Positions 1-7,769 of a stretch of 14,119 bases of DNA are shown one piece after another. The notes beneath the pieces were generated by a model that was not told where the DNA came from, ran no database searches, and saw nothing but the letters and a program-made list of their open reading frames with translations. Every line of letters starts with the position of its first letter. Within the stretch, counting starts at the first letter, position 1. A program made the position numbers and the translations under genes. The stretch is from NCBI GenBank assembly GCA_030428695.1, contig JAUIEM010000262.1, positions 1 to 14,119 of the forward strand, in the 5' to 3' direction. This stretch comes from a bacterium (lineage in GTDB: Bacteria; Planctomycetota; J058; JAJDCP01).

Positions 1-1211
1 GGCGCGCCGCCACCGGGGGGCGCGCCGCCGCCGGCGGGCGCGCCGCCCGCCGAGGGGGAGCCGCCGGAGGGAGCGCCGCCCGCCGAGGGGGAGCCGCCGG
101 AGGGCGCGCCGCCGCCGGAGGGCGGACCGCCTTCCCGTTGCTGGGTCGCCCCCTGGCCGGCATCGCCTCCCTGCCCGGCCTGGCCAGCCTGCCCGGCCTG
201 GCCTTCCTGCCCGGCCTGCTCACCTTCCTTCTTCGCTTCGTCTTCCTTCTCCTTCTCCGCCTCGGCTTCCTTCTTCTTCGCGTCCGCCTCGCAGGCCGCG
301 ACCGCGTCGACGATGTCGTCGATGCTCGGCGACGCTCCGGAGCCCGCGGCGCCGCCCGCGTTGATGTTCAGGGGGCTGCCCTTGATCATCATCGGCCCGC
401 CGGAGGTGTGTCCCATCATCCCGAAGCCGGTCAGCGTCAGCCCGCCCGCGGACTTCACCTCGTACTCGGCGCCTTCGAAGTTCGCCGGCCCGCCGGCCGT
501 GATCAGGGCGTCGGCCGCCGCCTTGAGCTTGAGGTCGCCGCCCGCCTCGACCTTGAGGCCGGCGGAGGCGTTGAAGGTCAGCTTCCCCATCGCCCCGATC
601 TTGACGGTTCCGCCCGCGATCCCGACGCCCTTGCCGTTGAAGGCCATCTTGCCCTTCGGCGCGTGCATCTCGACGTCGCCGCCGTGGGAGGTGATCTTGA
701 TCGCCCCTTCGCTGGTCTTCAGCTCGAAGCGCTGGCCGCCGGTGCCGTCGGCGGCGGTGATGCCGGAGTCGTTCTCGCTGAAGGCGAGCAGGTTCCCCTT
801 CTTCGACATGATGAAGCGCTTGGTGTTGCGCCCGTCGGCGTTCTGCTCGTAGTCGTGGGTCTTCGTGCAGGTCCCCTTCGAGCAGTCCTCGCAGTACACC
901 TTCGAGATGCTCGGGGGCTTGTCGATCTCGTTCCACAGCACGCCGAGCACGTAGGGGCGCGTGATGTCGCCGTGCTCGAAGGCGATCAGCACCTCGTCGT
1001 CGACATCGGGCAGGAAGAACATGCCCATGCCTTTGCCGCCCATGCAGCGGACGATGCGGGCCCAGTTGCTCTCCTGGTCCTTGCCGATCCAGTCCATCTT
1101 GACCTTGACCCGGCCGAGCTTGAGCGGGTCCTGGTTGTTGCTGACGACGGCGGTGAACGCGCCGGCGATCTTGCCCTTGGAGCCGGTGCTGAGGGAATCG
1201 AGAATGCTCAC
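1..1211 (-). CDS. gpV/VgrG-like baseplate spike protein (3'-truncated by window edge)
   Basis: Spike-tip protein of a contractile machine (phage tail, extracellular contractile injection system or T6SS); the trimeric spike normally punctures the target envelope. The frame is open for 403 codons from a GTG at 1211, preceded by AGGAGGT six bases upstream, and runs off the left edge without a stop. Residues about 12-100 form the gp5/gpV OB fold, with the typical stretches LGRVKVKMDWIG, FFLPDVDDEVLIAFEHGD and RPYVLGVLWN. Residues 107-119 hold Cys107, Cys110, Cys115 and His119. About 130-295 is Gly-rich and repetitive, like the gp5 beta-helix, ending GGPMMIKGSPLNIN. After that come a Lys/Glu-rich helix (about 305-330), seven Gly-X-Y triplets (334-354) and a Gly/Pro/Ser/Ala tail. 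It starts directly at the OB fold, so there is no gp27-like domain as in full VgrG; a separate gene would be needed for that. The spike family is secure; which machine it belongs to is not decided here. Confidence 0.85.
   Translation of the reverse strand, partial: MSILDSLSTGSKGKIAGAFTAVVSNNQDPLKLGRVKVKMDWIGKDQESNWARIVRCMGGKGMGMFFLPDVDDEVLIAFEHGDITRPYVLGVLWNEIDKPPSISKVYCEDCSKGTCTKTHDYEQNADGRNTKRFIMSKKGNLLAFSENDSGITAADGTGGQRFELKTSEGAIKITSHGGDVEMHAPKGKMAFNGKGVGIAGGTVKIGAMGKLTFNASAGLKVEAGGDLKLKAAADALITAGGPANFEGAEYEVKSAGGLTLTGFGMMGHTSGGPMMIKGSPLNINAGGAAGSGASPSIDDIVDAVAACEADAKKKEAEAEKEKEDEAKKEGEQAGQEGQAGQAGQAGQGGDAGQGATQQREGGPPSGGGAPSGGSPSAGGAPSGGSPSAGGAPAGGGAPPGGGA
40..105. repeat. 33-bp tandem repeat, two copies, in spike tail
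   Basis: Two adjacent 33-bp units (40-72 and 73-105) differ only in the last base. On the minus strand they encode an 11-residue Gly/Ser/Pro/Ala unit of the spike protein tail. Flanking sequence (1-39 and 106-125) is a degenerate continuation of the same GGAP/GGSP theme, so the array probably extends beyond the window. Confidence 0.8.
170..223. repeat. 18-bp tandem repeat, three copies, encoding collagen-like triplets
   Basis: Three consecutive 18-bp units start at 170, 188 and 206, each beginning CCTGCCCGGCCTG. Read on the minus strand they encode alternating Gln and Ala/Glu around Gly, giving Gly at every third residue (334 to 352) of the spike protein. Differences are confined to the last few bases of each unit. 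Confidence 0.8.
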
Positions 1212-1236
1212 GGCGACCTCCTGACTGGTACTCCCC

Positions 1237-1242
1237 AGTATA
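1237..1242 (-). promoter_or_regulatory. -10-like TATACT upstream of spike gene
   Basis: Read on the minus strand this is GTATACTGGGG, 25 bases before the GTG at 1211 and followed by the AGGAGGT ribosome site. The same TA(T/G)ACTG string precedes three other genes in the window. No good -35 hexamer is visible at 16-18 bp spacing. Confidence 0.5.
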
Positions 1243-1263
1243 CCGTGCGCGGGCGGACGACGG

Positions 1264-1291
1264 GACCCCGTGTCGCAGCCGGCACGGGGTC
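1264..1291. promoter_or_regulatory. perfect 9-bp inverted repeat in divergent intergenic region
   Basis: GACCCCGTG (1264-1272) is followed, after 10 bases, by its exact reverse complement CACGGGGTC (1283-1291). It lies between the divergent spike gene and lipoprotein gene, just upstream of the spike gene's -10-like box. It could be an operator for a dimeric regulator or an RNA hairpin in the lipoprotein leader. There is no T-run, so it is not a classical terminator. The rest of 1212-1393 shows nothing else I can name. Confidence 0.4.
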
Positions 1292-1393
1292 GACCTGTGT
1301 GGCGCGGCGTCCGCGCGGGAGCGCGGGCGCGGGCGGAACCGCCGCTGGCACGTCGCTTGCGACGGGACCTCCCACCCCGCCGGAGGAACCCGC

Positions 1394-1765
1394 ATGCGTC
1401 TCGTTCTGTGTTGCCTGGCCGCCCTGCTCGCCGGATGCGCGTCCGCCCCGCCGCCGAAGCCGCCACGCCCGCTGCCGCGCGTGCTCCTGGTCGGCTCGCC
1501 GCAGCATCCGCCCCCGGCAGAGCTGCTCGACGAGGTCCGCCGGGCGTTGCGCGGCGGCAGCTTCCCCGTGCTCGAGGACGGCGCGACGGAGAGCCCGGAG
1601 ATGCGCGTCGTGTGCAGCGCCCACGGCCCGGAGATCAGCCTGCGCGGGGCCGAGCTCGCGACCGGCGACGTGTACGGCAGCCTCAACTTCGACGACGGGC
1701 GCGCGCGCCGCGCGCGCCTGCAGGAGTTCGTCACCTCGCTGAAGAAGGCCTGGCGGGAGGGCTGA
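1394..1765 (+). CDS. small lipoprotein of unknown function
   Basis: A 123-residue protein with a signal sequence of lipoprotein type: basic start (MRL), hydrophobic stretch to about residue 13 and a lipobox LLAGC placing the lipidated cysteine at residue 15. A Pro-rich linker (about 18-28) follows, then a small globular part with an apparent beta-strand (RVLLVGS), an amphipathic helix with LLDEVRRAL, and a C-terminal helix ending EFVTSLKKAW. The start is fixed by GGAGGA seven bases before the ATG. It is transcribed away from the spike gene and is separated from the next gene by 83 bases with its own -10-like box, so it is probably a single-gene unit. I do not recognise a family. It is presumably anchored in the cell envelope; any link with the neighbouring spike gene is only positional. 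Confidence 0.8.
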   Translation: MRLVLCCLAALLAGCASAPPPKPPRPLPRVLLVGSPQHPPPAELLDEVRRALRGGSFPVLEDGATESPEMRVVCSAHGPEISLRGAELATGDVYGSLNFDDGRARRARLQEFVTSLKKAWREG

Positions 1766-1803
1766 AGTTGGCACTCCGTGCTGGGAACTCCCGCGCATTC
1801 GGG

Positions 1804-1809
1804 TAGACT
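1804..1809 (+). promoter_or_regulatory. -10-like TAGACT upstream of MetRS-like gene
   Basis: GGTAGACTG sits 39 bases before the chosen ATG at 1849. Transcription from here would start near 1815, downstream of the upstream in-frame GTG at 1810, which supports ATG 1849. The same string (GTAGACTG) recurs at 11147-11154. No convincing -35 is seen. Confidence 0.45.
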
Positions 1810-1848
1810 GTGCGGTCCGATCGCGGACCCAGAGTCCCGGAGAGCCCG

Positions 1849-3834
1849 ATGTCCTCGCCACGCCTGATCACCGACCGCCCCCGTCCCGCCTTCCCCCGCC
1901 GCGCCGTCGTCACCGGCGGCATGCCGTACGGGAACAAGGACCTGCACTTCGGCCACATCGGCGGCGTCTTCATCCACGCCGACGCCTTCGCCCGCTTCCT
2001 GCGCGACCGGCTCGGCCCGGACAACGTGATCTTCGTCTCGGGTACCGACTGCTACGGCTCCCCGATCGTCGAGTACCACCGGAACGCCGTCGAGCGCGGC
2101 GACTTCGAGGGTTCCCTCGAGGAGTTCGCCCGCTACAACCACGAGCGCCAGGCCCGCACCCTCGAGCAGTACTCGATCGCCCTCGACCTGTTCGCCGCCT
2201 CCGCCTTCGGCCGCCCCGCCGAGCTGCACGCGGCCTGGGGCGCCGAGCTGCTCGAGAAGCTGCACGCCCACGGCCACGTCGAGAAGTGCACGACGCCGCA
2301 GTTCTACGACCCCGAGCGCGGCACCTTCCTCAACGGCCGCCAGGTCCTCGGCCGCTGCCCGGTCGCCTCCTGCAAGGCCGAGCAGGCCTACGCCGACGAG
2401 TGCGCCCTCGGCCACCAGTACGAGCCGAAGGAGCTGCTGAAGCCGACGAGCGCTCTGTCCGGCCAGACGCCGGAGATGCGCGACGTCACCAACTGGTACC
2501 TCAAGCTGCCGGCCTTCCGCCCGCTGCTCGAGAAGCTCGTCGGGAAGCTCAAGGACGGCAGCGTCTGGCGGCGCTACAGCATCAGCAACGTCGAGGAGTA
2601 CTTCGAGCCGCCGATCATCCACGTCACCCGCGACCAGGTCGAGGGTGTCGACGCGCTGGCCGACGAGCTCCCGCCCCACACCCGGCAGCCCGGCCGCAAG
2701 AAGTCGATGCAGCTGGTGTTCGAGAGCCTCCCGGAGCTCGAACAGGCGGTCGCCCGCCTCGCCGCCGCCGGCATCCGCTACCGCACCGGCAAGACCCTCG
2801 TCCCCTTCCGCCTGACCGGCAACCTCGAGTGGGGCCTGCCCGCGCCGGAGCTCGACGGCCTCGGCGGCCTGACCTTCTGGGTCTGGCCGGAGTCGCTGTG
2901 GGCGCCGGTCGCGTTCAGCTCGGCGGTGCTCGAGGCGCGCGGCGGCAAGGCCGAGGACTGGAAGGACTGGTGGTGCCGCGACGACGCCGAGGTCTTCCAG
3001 TTCATCGGCGAGGACAACATCTACTTCTACAGCCTGCCGCAGATGGGGCTGTTCCTCGGCCTGCAGGGCCCCGAGCCCGTCGAGCCCGGCGAGGGGCAGA
3101 TGCGGATGACGACGCTGATCGCCAACCGCCACCTCCTGTTCCTCGACAAGAAGGCGAGCAGCAGCGGCAAGGTCAAGCCGCCGATGGCCGGCGAGCTGCT
3201 CGCGCACTACACCTCCGACCAGCTCCGCGCCCACTTCCTCGCCCTCGCCCTCGGCCAGCGCAGCATCGGCTTCCGCCCGAAGCCGTTCAACCCGCGGGCG
3301 AAGGAGAAGGAGGGCGACCCGGTGCTCAAGGATGGGAACCTCCTGAGCAACACCTTCAACCGGGCCGTGCGCTCCTGCTTCTACACCGTGCAGAAGTACT
3401 GCGCGGGCAAGATCCCGGCAGGGCAGCCCGCCGAGGACGTCGTGCGCCAGTCCGAGACCGCGCTGCTCGACTTCGAGGAGGCGATGCGCAAGGTCGAGCT
3501 GCACACCGCCCTCAACGTCGCGGGCGACTACGTGCGCAGCATCAACAAGCGCTGGAGCCAGGCCAAGCCCTACGCCGACGACTGCACCCCCGAGGCGCGG
3601 GCCGCGGCCCTGGTCGACGCCTTCCATATGGTGCGGGTCGGCGCCCTCCTGTTCCATCCGATCGCTCCCCGGGGCACCGAGATGATCGCCGAGTACCTCG
3701 GCGTGGGGCCGGAGTTCTGGAGCTGGGAGAAGGCCTTCGCGCCGCTCGCGGATTTCCTGCCCGCGGGGCACACCTGCAAGTTCCTCGAGCCGCGGGTCGA
3801 CTTCTTCCCGAAGCACGAGAGCCAGTTCAAGTAG
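1849..3834 (+). CDS. divergent methionyl-tRNA-synthetase-like class I tRNA ligase
   Basis: A 661-residue class I aminoacyl-tRNA-synthetase fold most like MetRS. Visible landmarks: PYGNKDLHFGH (HIGH motif at 33-36); SGTDCYGSPI near 64-72; a Cys170/Cys175/Cys185/His189 cluster in the zinc-domain position; TSALSGQTPEMRDVTNWYLK; NLEWGLP (325-331); FIGEDNIYFY (385-394); and an anticodon-domain helix with NLLSNTFNR. Several signature residues differ from MetRS. The canonical DEHG is DCYG, the WxDAPIGY element reads WVWPESLW (344-351), GKDxxxFH is GEDNIYFY, and KMSKS is KASSS (435-439). ATG 1849 has GGAGAG five bases upstream and is preferred to an in-frame GTG at 1810. It may be a paralogue with another substrate or role, or the cell's only, fast-evolving MetRS; the window cannot show which. 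It appears to be a single-gene unit. Family level is secure; methionine specificity is doubtful. Confidence 0.85.
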   Translation: MSSPRLITDRPRPAFPRRAVVTGGMPYGNKDLHFGHIGGVFIHADAFARFLRDRLGPDNVIFVSGTDCYGSPIVEYHRNAVERGDFEGSLEEFARYNHERQARTLEQYSIALDLFAASAFGRPAELHAAWGAELLEKLHAHGHVEKCTTPQFYDPERGTFLNGRQVLGRCPVASCKAEQAYADECALGHQYEPKELLKPTSALSGQTPEMRDVTNWYLKLPAFRPLLEKLVGKLKDGSVWRRYSISNVEEYFEPPIIHVTRDQVEGVDALADELPPHTRQPGRKKSMQLVFESLPELEQAVARLAAAGIRYRTGKTLVPFRLTGNLEWGLPAPELDGLGGLTFWVWPESLWAPVAFSSAVLEARGGKAEDWKDWWCRDDAEVFQFIGEDNIYFYSLPQMGLFLGLQGPEPVEPGEGQMRMTTLIANRHLLFLDKKASSSGKVKPPMAGELLAHYTSDQLRAHFLALALGQRSIGFRPKPFNPRAKEKEGDPVLKDGNLLSNTFNRAVRSCFYTVQKYCAGKIPAGQPAEDVVRQSETALLDFEEAMRKVELHTALNVAGDYVRSINKRWSQAKPYADDCTPEARAAALVDAFHMVRVGALLFHPIAPRGTEMIAEYLGVGPEFWSWEKAFAPLADFLPAGHTCKFLEPRVDFFPKHESQFK

Positions 3835-3848
3835 GCCTTCCTGAAGGC
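3835..3848 (+). terminator. weak hairpin directly after the MetRS-like stop codon
   Basis: GCCTT-CCTG-AAGGC forms a 5-bp stem beginning at the base after the TAG stop. It lacks a following T-run, so intrinsic termination is only a possibility. Confidence 0.25.
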
Positions 3849-3869
3849 GCACGTCCCGACGGCCGGCCC

Positions 3870-3875
3870 TATACT
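3870..3875 (+). promoter_or_regulatory. -10-like TATACT upstream of the kinase gene
   Basis: CTATACTGGAGG lies 27 bases before the kinase ATG at 3903 and closely matches the spike-gene box (GTATACTGGGG). No clear -35 is seen. The following AGGAG at 3892-3896 is the ribosome site. Confidence 0.5.
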
Positions 3876-3902
3876 GGAGGCACCCCGTACCAGGAGCGTG
3901 CC

Positions 3903-6900
3903 ATGGCCCCGCCGTTGGAGACCTTGTGGAAGCGGACCCTCGGAGCGGAGGATCCCGACTGGGACTCGCTGTCGGTCGTCGACAGCTACCGCCCGCCGGG
4001 AGCGGCCCTGGCGCCGGTCGCGGTGCCCGAGGGGGAGGACAGCTTCACCGGCTTCGAGTGGCTCGGCCGGGGCGGGGAGGGGGAAGTCTTCCGCGCGCGC
4101 CAGGCGCGGCTCCGGCGCCCGGTCGCGGTCAAGAAGCTGCGGCCGGCGCGCTCGTCGACCGCGGCCTTCGTCGCCGAGGCGCTCCTGTGCGGGCGGCTCG
4201 AGCACCCGAACATCGTGCCGGTGTACGACCTCGACCGCGACGCGGATGGGCGGCCCTTCCTCGCGATGAAGCTGGTCGAGGGTCAGAGCTGGAAGCAGCT
4301 CCTCGACGCCGAGCCGACCGCGCGGGAGCGCCATCTCGAGATCCTGCTGCAGCTCTGTGACGCGGTCGCCTTCGCCCACGACCGCGGCGTCGTCCACAAC
4401 GACATCAAGCCCGCCAACGTGATGCTCGGGCGCTTCGGGGAGGTGCTGCTGGTCGACTGGGGCATCGCCGCCGAGCTCACGTCGGCGGACGACGCGATCC
4501 GCCCCCGGGAGGTGATCACCAGCCCGTGCGGCACGCCCTGCTACATGGCCCCCGAGCTCGCCCGCGGGGACGGGGCCGCGATCGGACCCTGGACCGACAC
4601 CTACCTGCTCGGCGGCGTGCTGTTCCGGCTGCTGACGGGGCGGCCTCCGCGGGCGGGGGGGCACTTCCTCGCGCTGGTCGAGGCGGCCGCGCGGGGCGAG
4701 CACGATCCCCTCGATCCGGCGCTGCCCGAGGAGCTGCGCGCGATCTGCCAGCGCGCCCTCGCCGCCGAGCCTGCGGCGCGCTTCCCGAGCGCCGCCGCTC
4801 TGGCCGGGGCGGTGCGGGACTTCCTGCGCCACCGCGAGAGCCACACCCTCAGCAGCGCCGCCCAGGACGCGCTCGAGGCGTGCCGAGGGGGCAGCTCCGC
4901 CCGCGCCGCCGACACGTACCAACAGCTGTCGAAGGCGCTCGCGGGCTTCGACCACGCGGCGCTGCTGTGGCCGGAGAACCCCGCGGCCCGCGCGGGCCGG
5001 CGGCAGGTCCACGAGACCTGGGCCGGGACCGCCCTGCAGCGTGGAGACCTCGGCCTCGCGGCCGCCCAGCTCGAGGAGCTCGAGCGCGGCGCGGAGGAGG
5101 AGGGGAAGGTCGGCGAGCTGCGCGCGCAGCTCGCCGCCGCCGAGGCCGCCGAGCGCGAGCGGGTCCGCTCGCGCAGGCGCCTGCGCAGGGGCCTGCAGGC
5201 GAGCCTCGCGGTGCTGTTCGTGGTGTTGGCGGGGGCGACGCTGATCCTGTCCGCGCAGCTCCAACAGATCGAGGCGCAGCTCGCGCAGATCAGCGCCCAG
5301 AAGGACACGATCGCCGTCCAGCTCGAGGAGATCGACCGGGCGCGGGGTGAGGCGGTGCGCGAGGCCGACCGCGCGACCCGCCGCGGGGAGATCGCGGCGC
5401 GCTCTTTCGACGAGCTGATCCGGCGGGTGAACACGGTGTTGCTCGGGGAGAGCCGCAGCGTGGCTTCCCTGGGTCTGGCCCGCAAGCTGCTCAAGACCGC
5501 CGAGGAGGGCGTGGCCGCGTTGCGCGAGACAGACCTCGAGGCGGGCACCGTCACCAGGCTGTCGGCGCGGGCGATCCTGCAGCAGGGCGAGCTGAAGCGC
5601 ACGGTGAGCGGTGATCTCCAGGGCGCGCTGGCAGACCTCGAGACGGGCGCCACGCAGCTCTCGACGCTCCTGGAGAGGGCGCCCGACGACCTCGAGGTGC
5701 GACATCTGCTCGGCTATGGCCAGGTCGCGCGGGCCCGCATCCTCCGGGACCTGGGACGGGGAGAATCCGCGGAGTCATTGCTGGTCGTGGCCTGGGAGAT
5801 CGCCGATGTCGACATGCTGCATCCGACGCGTGAGGCGATTCTCGCGCTGAACGCGAGCATCGACGCCAGGCGGGAGCTCGCCCTTGTGCTCAAGGACCGC
5901 GGCGATCTCAGCGAGGCCGCTGAAGTGGCACGTGCCGCCCTGGGCCGCGCAGAGTCGTTGCACGAGCAGTCGCCGAGCGCGGAGGCCGCGGAGCGGATGG
6001 GTCTGGTGCTCGAGACCCTCGGTCGGATCCTCAGCGAGTCGGGCCGCATCGAGGAGGCCTACGCCTGCCACCGACGGCAACGCGAGATCCTCGGGCAGCT
6101 CGTCGATGCCTACATGAGCGCCAAGGGGATGCGCCACCACGCGATCGCCTGGGTCGACTGCGGGGACCTCGAGAGCCGCCTCGGGCGAGGCGAGACGGCC
6201 ACGGAATCCTACCGTCAGGCGCGGACCCTGCTGCGCAACCTGTGGCTGCGCGCACCGAGCAGCCACCAGGCGAGCGAGGACTACAGCACGCTATTGCAGC
6301 GCCTCGCCTTGCGGGAGGAGTCCCAGCTGCGCTTCGACGCGGCGGCGGCGCTGTTCGCCGAGCGGCTGGAGGTCGAGCGCACCCAGCTGGAGCTCGACGA
6401 AGAGAACCTCACCGGGCGGCGGGATGTCGCCACCGCGCTACACGACCTCGGCGCCCTGGAGCTCGACCGGGGACGCCTTCAGGAAGCGCGCGGGCCGCTG
6501 GAGGAAGGAGTCGCCCTCGCCGAGGACGTCGTTGCCGCAGATACGATCGACCTGCGCGCGCGCACCGTGCTCAGCAAACTGCGTGGGAGCCTCGCCCGGG
6601 TCCTCGTCGGGCTCGGGGAACACGAGGCGGGCGAGGCGGCCATGGGGCTCGCGCTGGAGGAGGCCCGCAAGGTGGTCGAGCGGACGCCGGAGAGCGCCGG
6701 CCGTCGACGCGACCTCGCCAACCAGCTCGCGAGTGCCGGCTGGGTCGCCGAGCAGCGCGGAGATCTCGAAGCGGCGCGCGCGCGTCTGGAGGAGTGCCAC
6801 GCGCTGCGCATCGCCCTCCGCGACGGGGACCCCCACAACCGTCGGGCCCGGCGCGATGTCGTCTCGAGCGCGATCGACCTCGCCCGGATCCACGCCGCGC

Positions 6901-7769
6901 GCGGAGAGCACGCCCAGGCGTGGGAACACTCGGAGCAGTCCCGCCAGACGATGCGGGCCCTGTCTGAGGAAGATCCGGGCGACGCGCGCCTGCGCCGCGA
7001 TCTCGTCGACTGCCTCGCTGGCGTCGCCCTGCACGGCGCCAACGCCGGCCTGCTCGAGCCCGCCCTCGCGGCCTGGAAGCCGCTGCGCGACGCGTACAGG
7101 ACGCTCGAAGACCCCCGCGCGATGCGGACGCGCTACCTGTACGCGCTGAACATCCTCGGCGACAAGCTGCGCGATGCGGGAGATCCTGGCACCGCGCAGG
7201 AGCTCTACGCGGAAGCCGTCGCCGAGCTTGAGAGACGTTGCGAGGAGGAGCCGAACGTCTTCCTGGCCTGGTGGGAGCTGACCGTGATGGTCGCGCGCCT
7301 CGGCGAGGCGGAGCTCTTCGACGGCCGTAACTCCGAGGCCCGCGCGACCCTGCTCCGCGCGAGCGAGCTGTTCGCACGCTGCGCGGAGATGGACCGCCAG
7401 GCCCAGGTCGTCTACCGCTGGTCCCTCACTCTGCAGCGGCTGCGCGAGGCGACGGAGGACGCCCACGCGGCGCTCGCCGTCTCCCGCGACGAGCTCGGCC
7501 TGTGGCGCGAGCTGCTCGCCGCGCTCCCCGATCATCCGCTGATCGACGAGGGCGTGCGCCGCGTCGCCCCCCAGCACGCCCGGCTGTGCGCCGCCGCAGG
7601 CCAGCTCGACGAGGCGCGGGAGGCCCTCGCCAGCCTGGCCGGCTTCCTCGCCCCGCGCGATGCTGCTGGCCTCGAAGCGCTGCGCGCGGAGCTGGCCGGC
7701 GCCGAGGAGTGGGCACCGCTGCGCGCCGCCGAGGACTTCGCGGCCTGGCTCGAGGGGCTGGGGAAATGA
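3903..7769 (+). CDS. transmembrane Ser/Thr protein kinase with C-terminal TPR array
   Basis: A 1288-residue membrane protein kinase. The kinase domain spans about 50-310: Gly-loop LGRGGEGEVF (54-63), ATP-anchoring Lys77 in VAVKK, likely helix-C Glu92, catalytic loop HNDIKPAN (165-172, catalytic Asp167), metal-binding Asp185 in VDWG instead of DFG, and APE at 216-218. After a helical linker comes a basic RSRRRLRRG anchor and one membrane segment at about 431-452. A Gln/Glu-rich coiled coil (about 453-500) follows, then some 770 residues of degenerate TPR-like helix pairs to the C-terminus, placed outside the cytoplasm if the kinase is inside. AGGAG seven bases upstream fixes the start. This architecture is common in planctomycetes and myxobacteria. 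The catalytic-loop Arg of HRD is Asn here, a non-RD kinase, so activation-loop phosphorylation may not be required. Substrates and signal are unknown, and no regulator or phosphatase gene is adjacent. Confidence 0.93.
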   Translation: MAPPLETLWKRTLGAEDPDWDSLSVVDSYRPPGAALAPVAVPEGEDSFTGFEWLGRGGEGEVFRARQARLRRPVAVKKLRPARSSTAAFVAEALLCGRLEHPNIVPVYDLDRDADGRPFLAMKLVEGQSWKQLLDAEPTARERHLEILLQLCDAVAFAHDRGVVHNDIKPANVMLGRFGEVLLVDWGIAAELTSADDAIRPREVITSPCGTPCYMAPELARGDGAAIGPWTDTYLLGGVLFRLLTGRPPRAGGHFLALVEAAARGEHDPLDPALPEELRAICQRALAAEPAARFPSAAALAGAVRDFLRHRESHTLSSAAQDALEACRGGSSARAADTYQQLSKALAGFDHAALLWPENPAARAGRRQVHETWAGTALQRGDLGLAAAQLEELERGAEEEGKVGELRAQLAAAEAAERERVRSRRRLRRGLQASLAVLFVVLAGATLILSAQLQQIEAQLAQISAQKDTIAVQLEEIDRARGEAVREADRATRRGEIAARSFDELIRRVNTVLLGESRSVASLGLARKLLKTAEEGVAALRETDLEAGTVTRLSARAILQQGELKRTVSGDLQGALADLETGATQLSTLLERAPDDLEVRHLLGYGQVARARILRDLGRGESAESLLVVAWEIADVDMLHPTREAILALNASIDARRELALVLKDRGDLSEAAEVARAALGRAESLHEQSPSAEAAERMGLVLETLGRILSESGRIEEAYACHRRQREILGQLVDAYMSAKGMRHHAIAWVDCGDLESRLGRGETATESYRQARTLLRNLWLRAPSSHQASEDYSTLLQRLALREESQLRFDAAAALFAERLEVERTQLELDEENLTGRRDVATALHDLGALELDRGRLQEARGPLEEGVALAEDVVAADTIDLRARTVLSKLRGSLARVLVGLGEHEAGEAAMGLALEEARKVVERTPESAGRRRDLANQLASAGWVAEQRGDLEAARARLEECHALRIALRDGDPHNRRARRDVVSSAIDLARIHAARGEHAQAWEHSEQSRQTMRALSEEDPGDARLRRDLVDCLAGVALHGANAGLLEPALAAWKPLRDAYRTLEDPRAMRTRYLYALNILGDKLRDAGDPGTAQELYAEAVAELERRCEEEPNVFLAWWELTVMVARLGEAELFDGRNSEARATLLRASELFARCAEMDRQAQVVYRWSLTLQRLREATEDAHAALAVSRDELGLWRELLAALPDHPLIDEGVRRVAPQHARLCAAAGQLDEAREALASLAGFLAPRDAAGLEALRAELAGAEEWAPLRAAEDFAAWLEGLGK

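Noticed and set aside
1768..1785. TTGGCACTC string resembling half of a CIRCE element or a sigma-54 -24 box
   Set aside because: The matching GAGTGC half is absent and the GG-GC spacing is wrong for sigma-54.
1810..1848. Upstream GTG start for the MetRS-like gene
   Set aside because: It overlaps the likely -10 box, would lie before the expected transcription start and has no ribosome site.
220..3852. 1210-codon open frame on the minus strand across the spike, lipoprotein and MetRS-like genes
   Set aside because: Low-complexity Arg/Ala/Gly/Glu translation with no domains. It is antisense to a clear synthetase fold and is a product of high-GC wobble positions.
2286..3902. 539-codon N-terminal extension of the kinase frame
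   Set aside because: Out-of-frame shadow of the MetRS-like gene, Arg/Pro-rich. The kinase start at 3903 has its own ribosome site and -10-like box.
3570..5705. 711-codon minus-strand frame opposite the kinase
   Set aside because: Compositionally biased antisense translation with no recognisable features; the opposite strand carries all kinase motifs.
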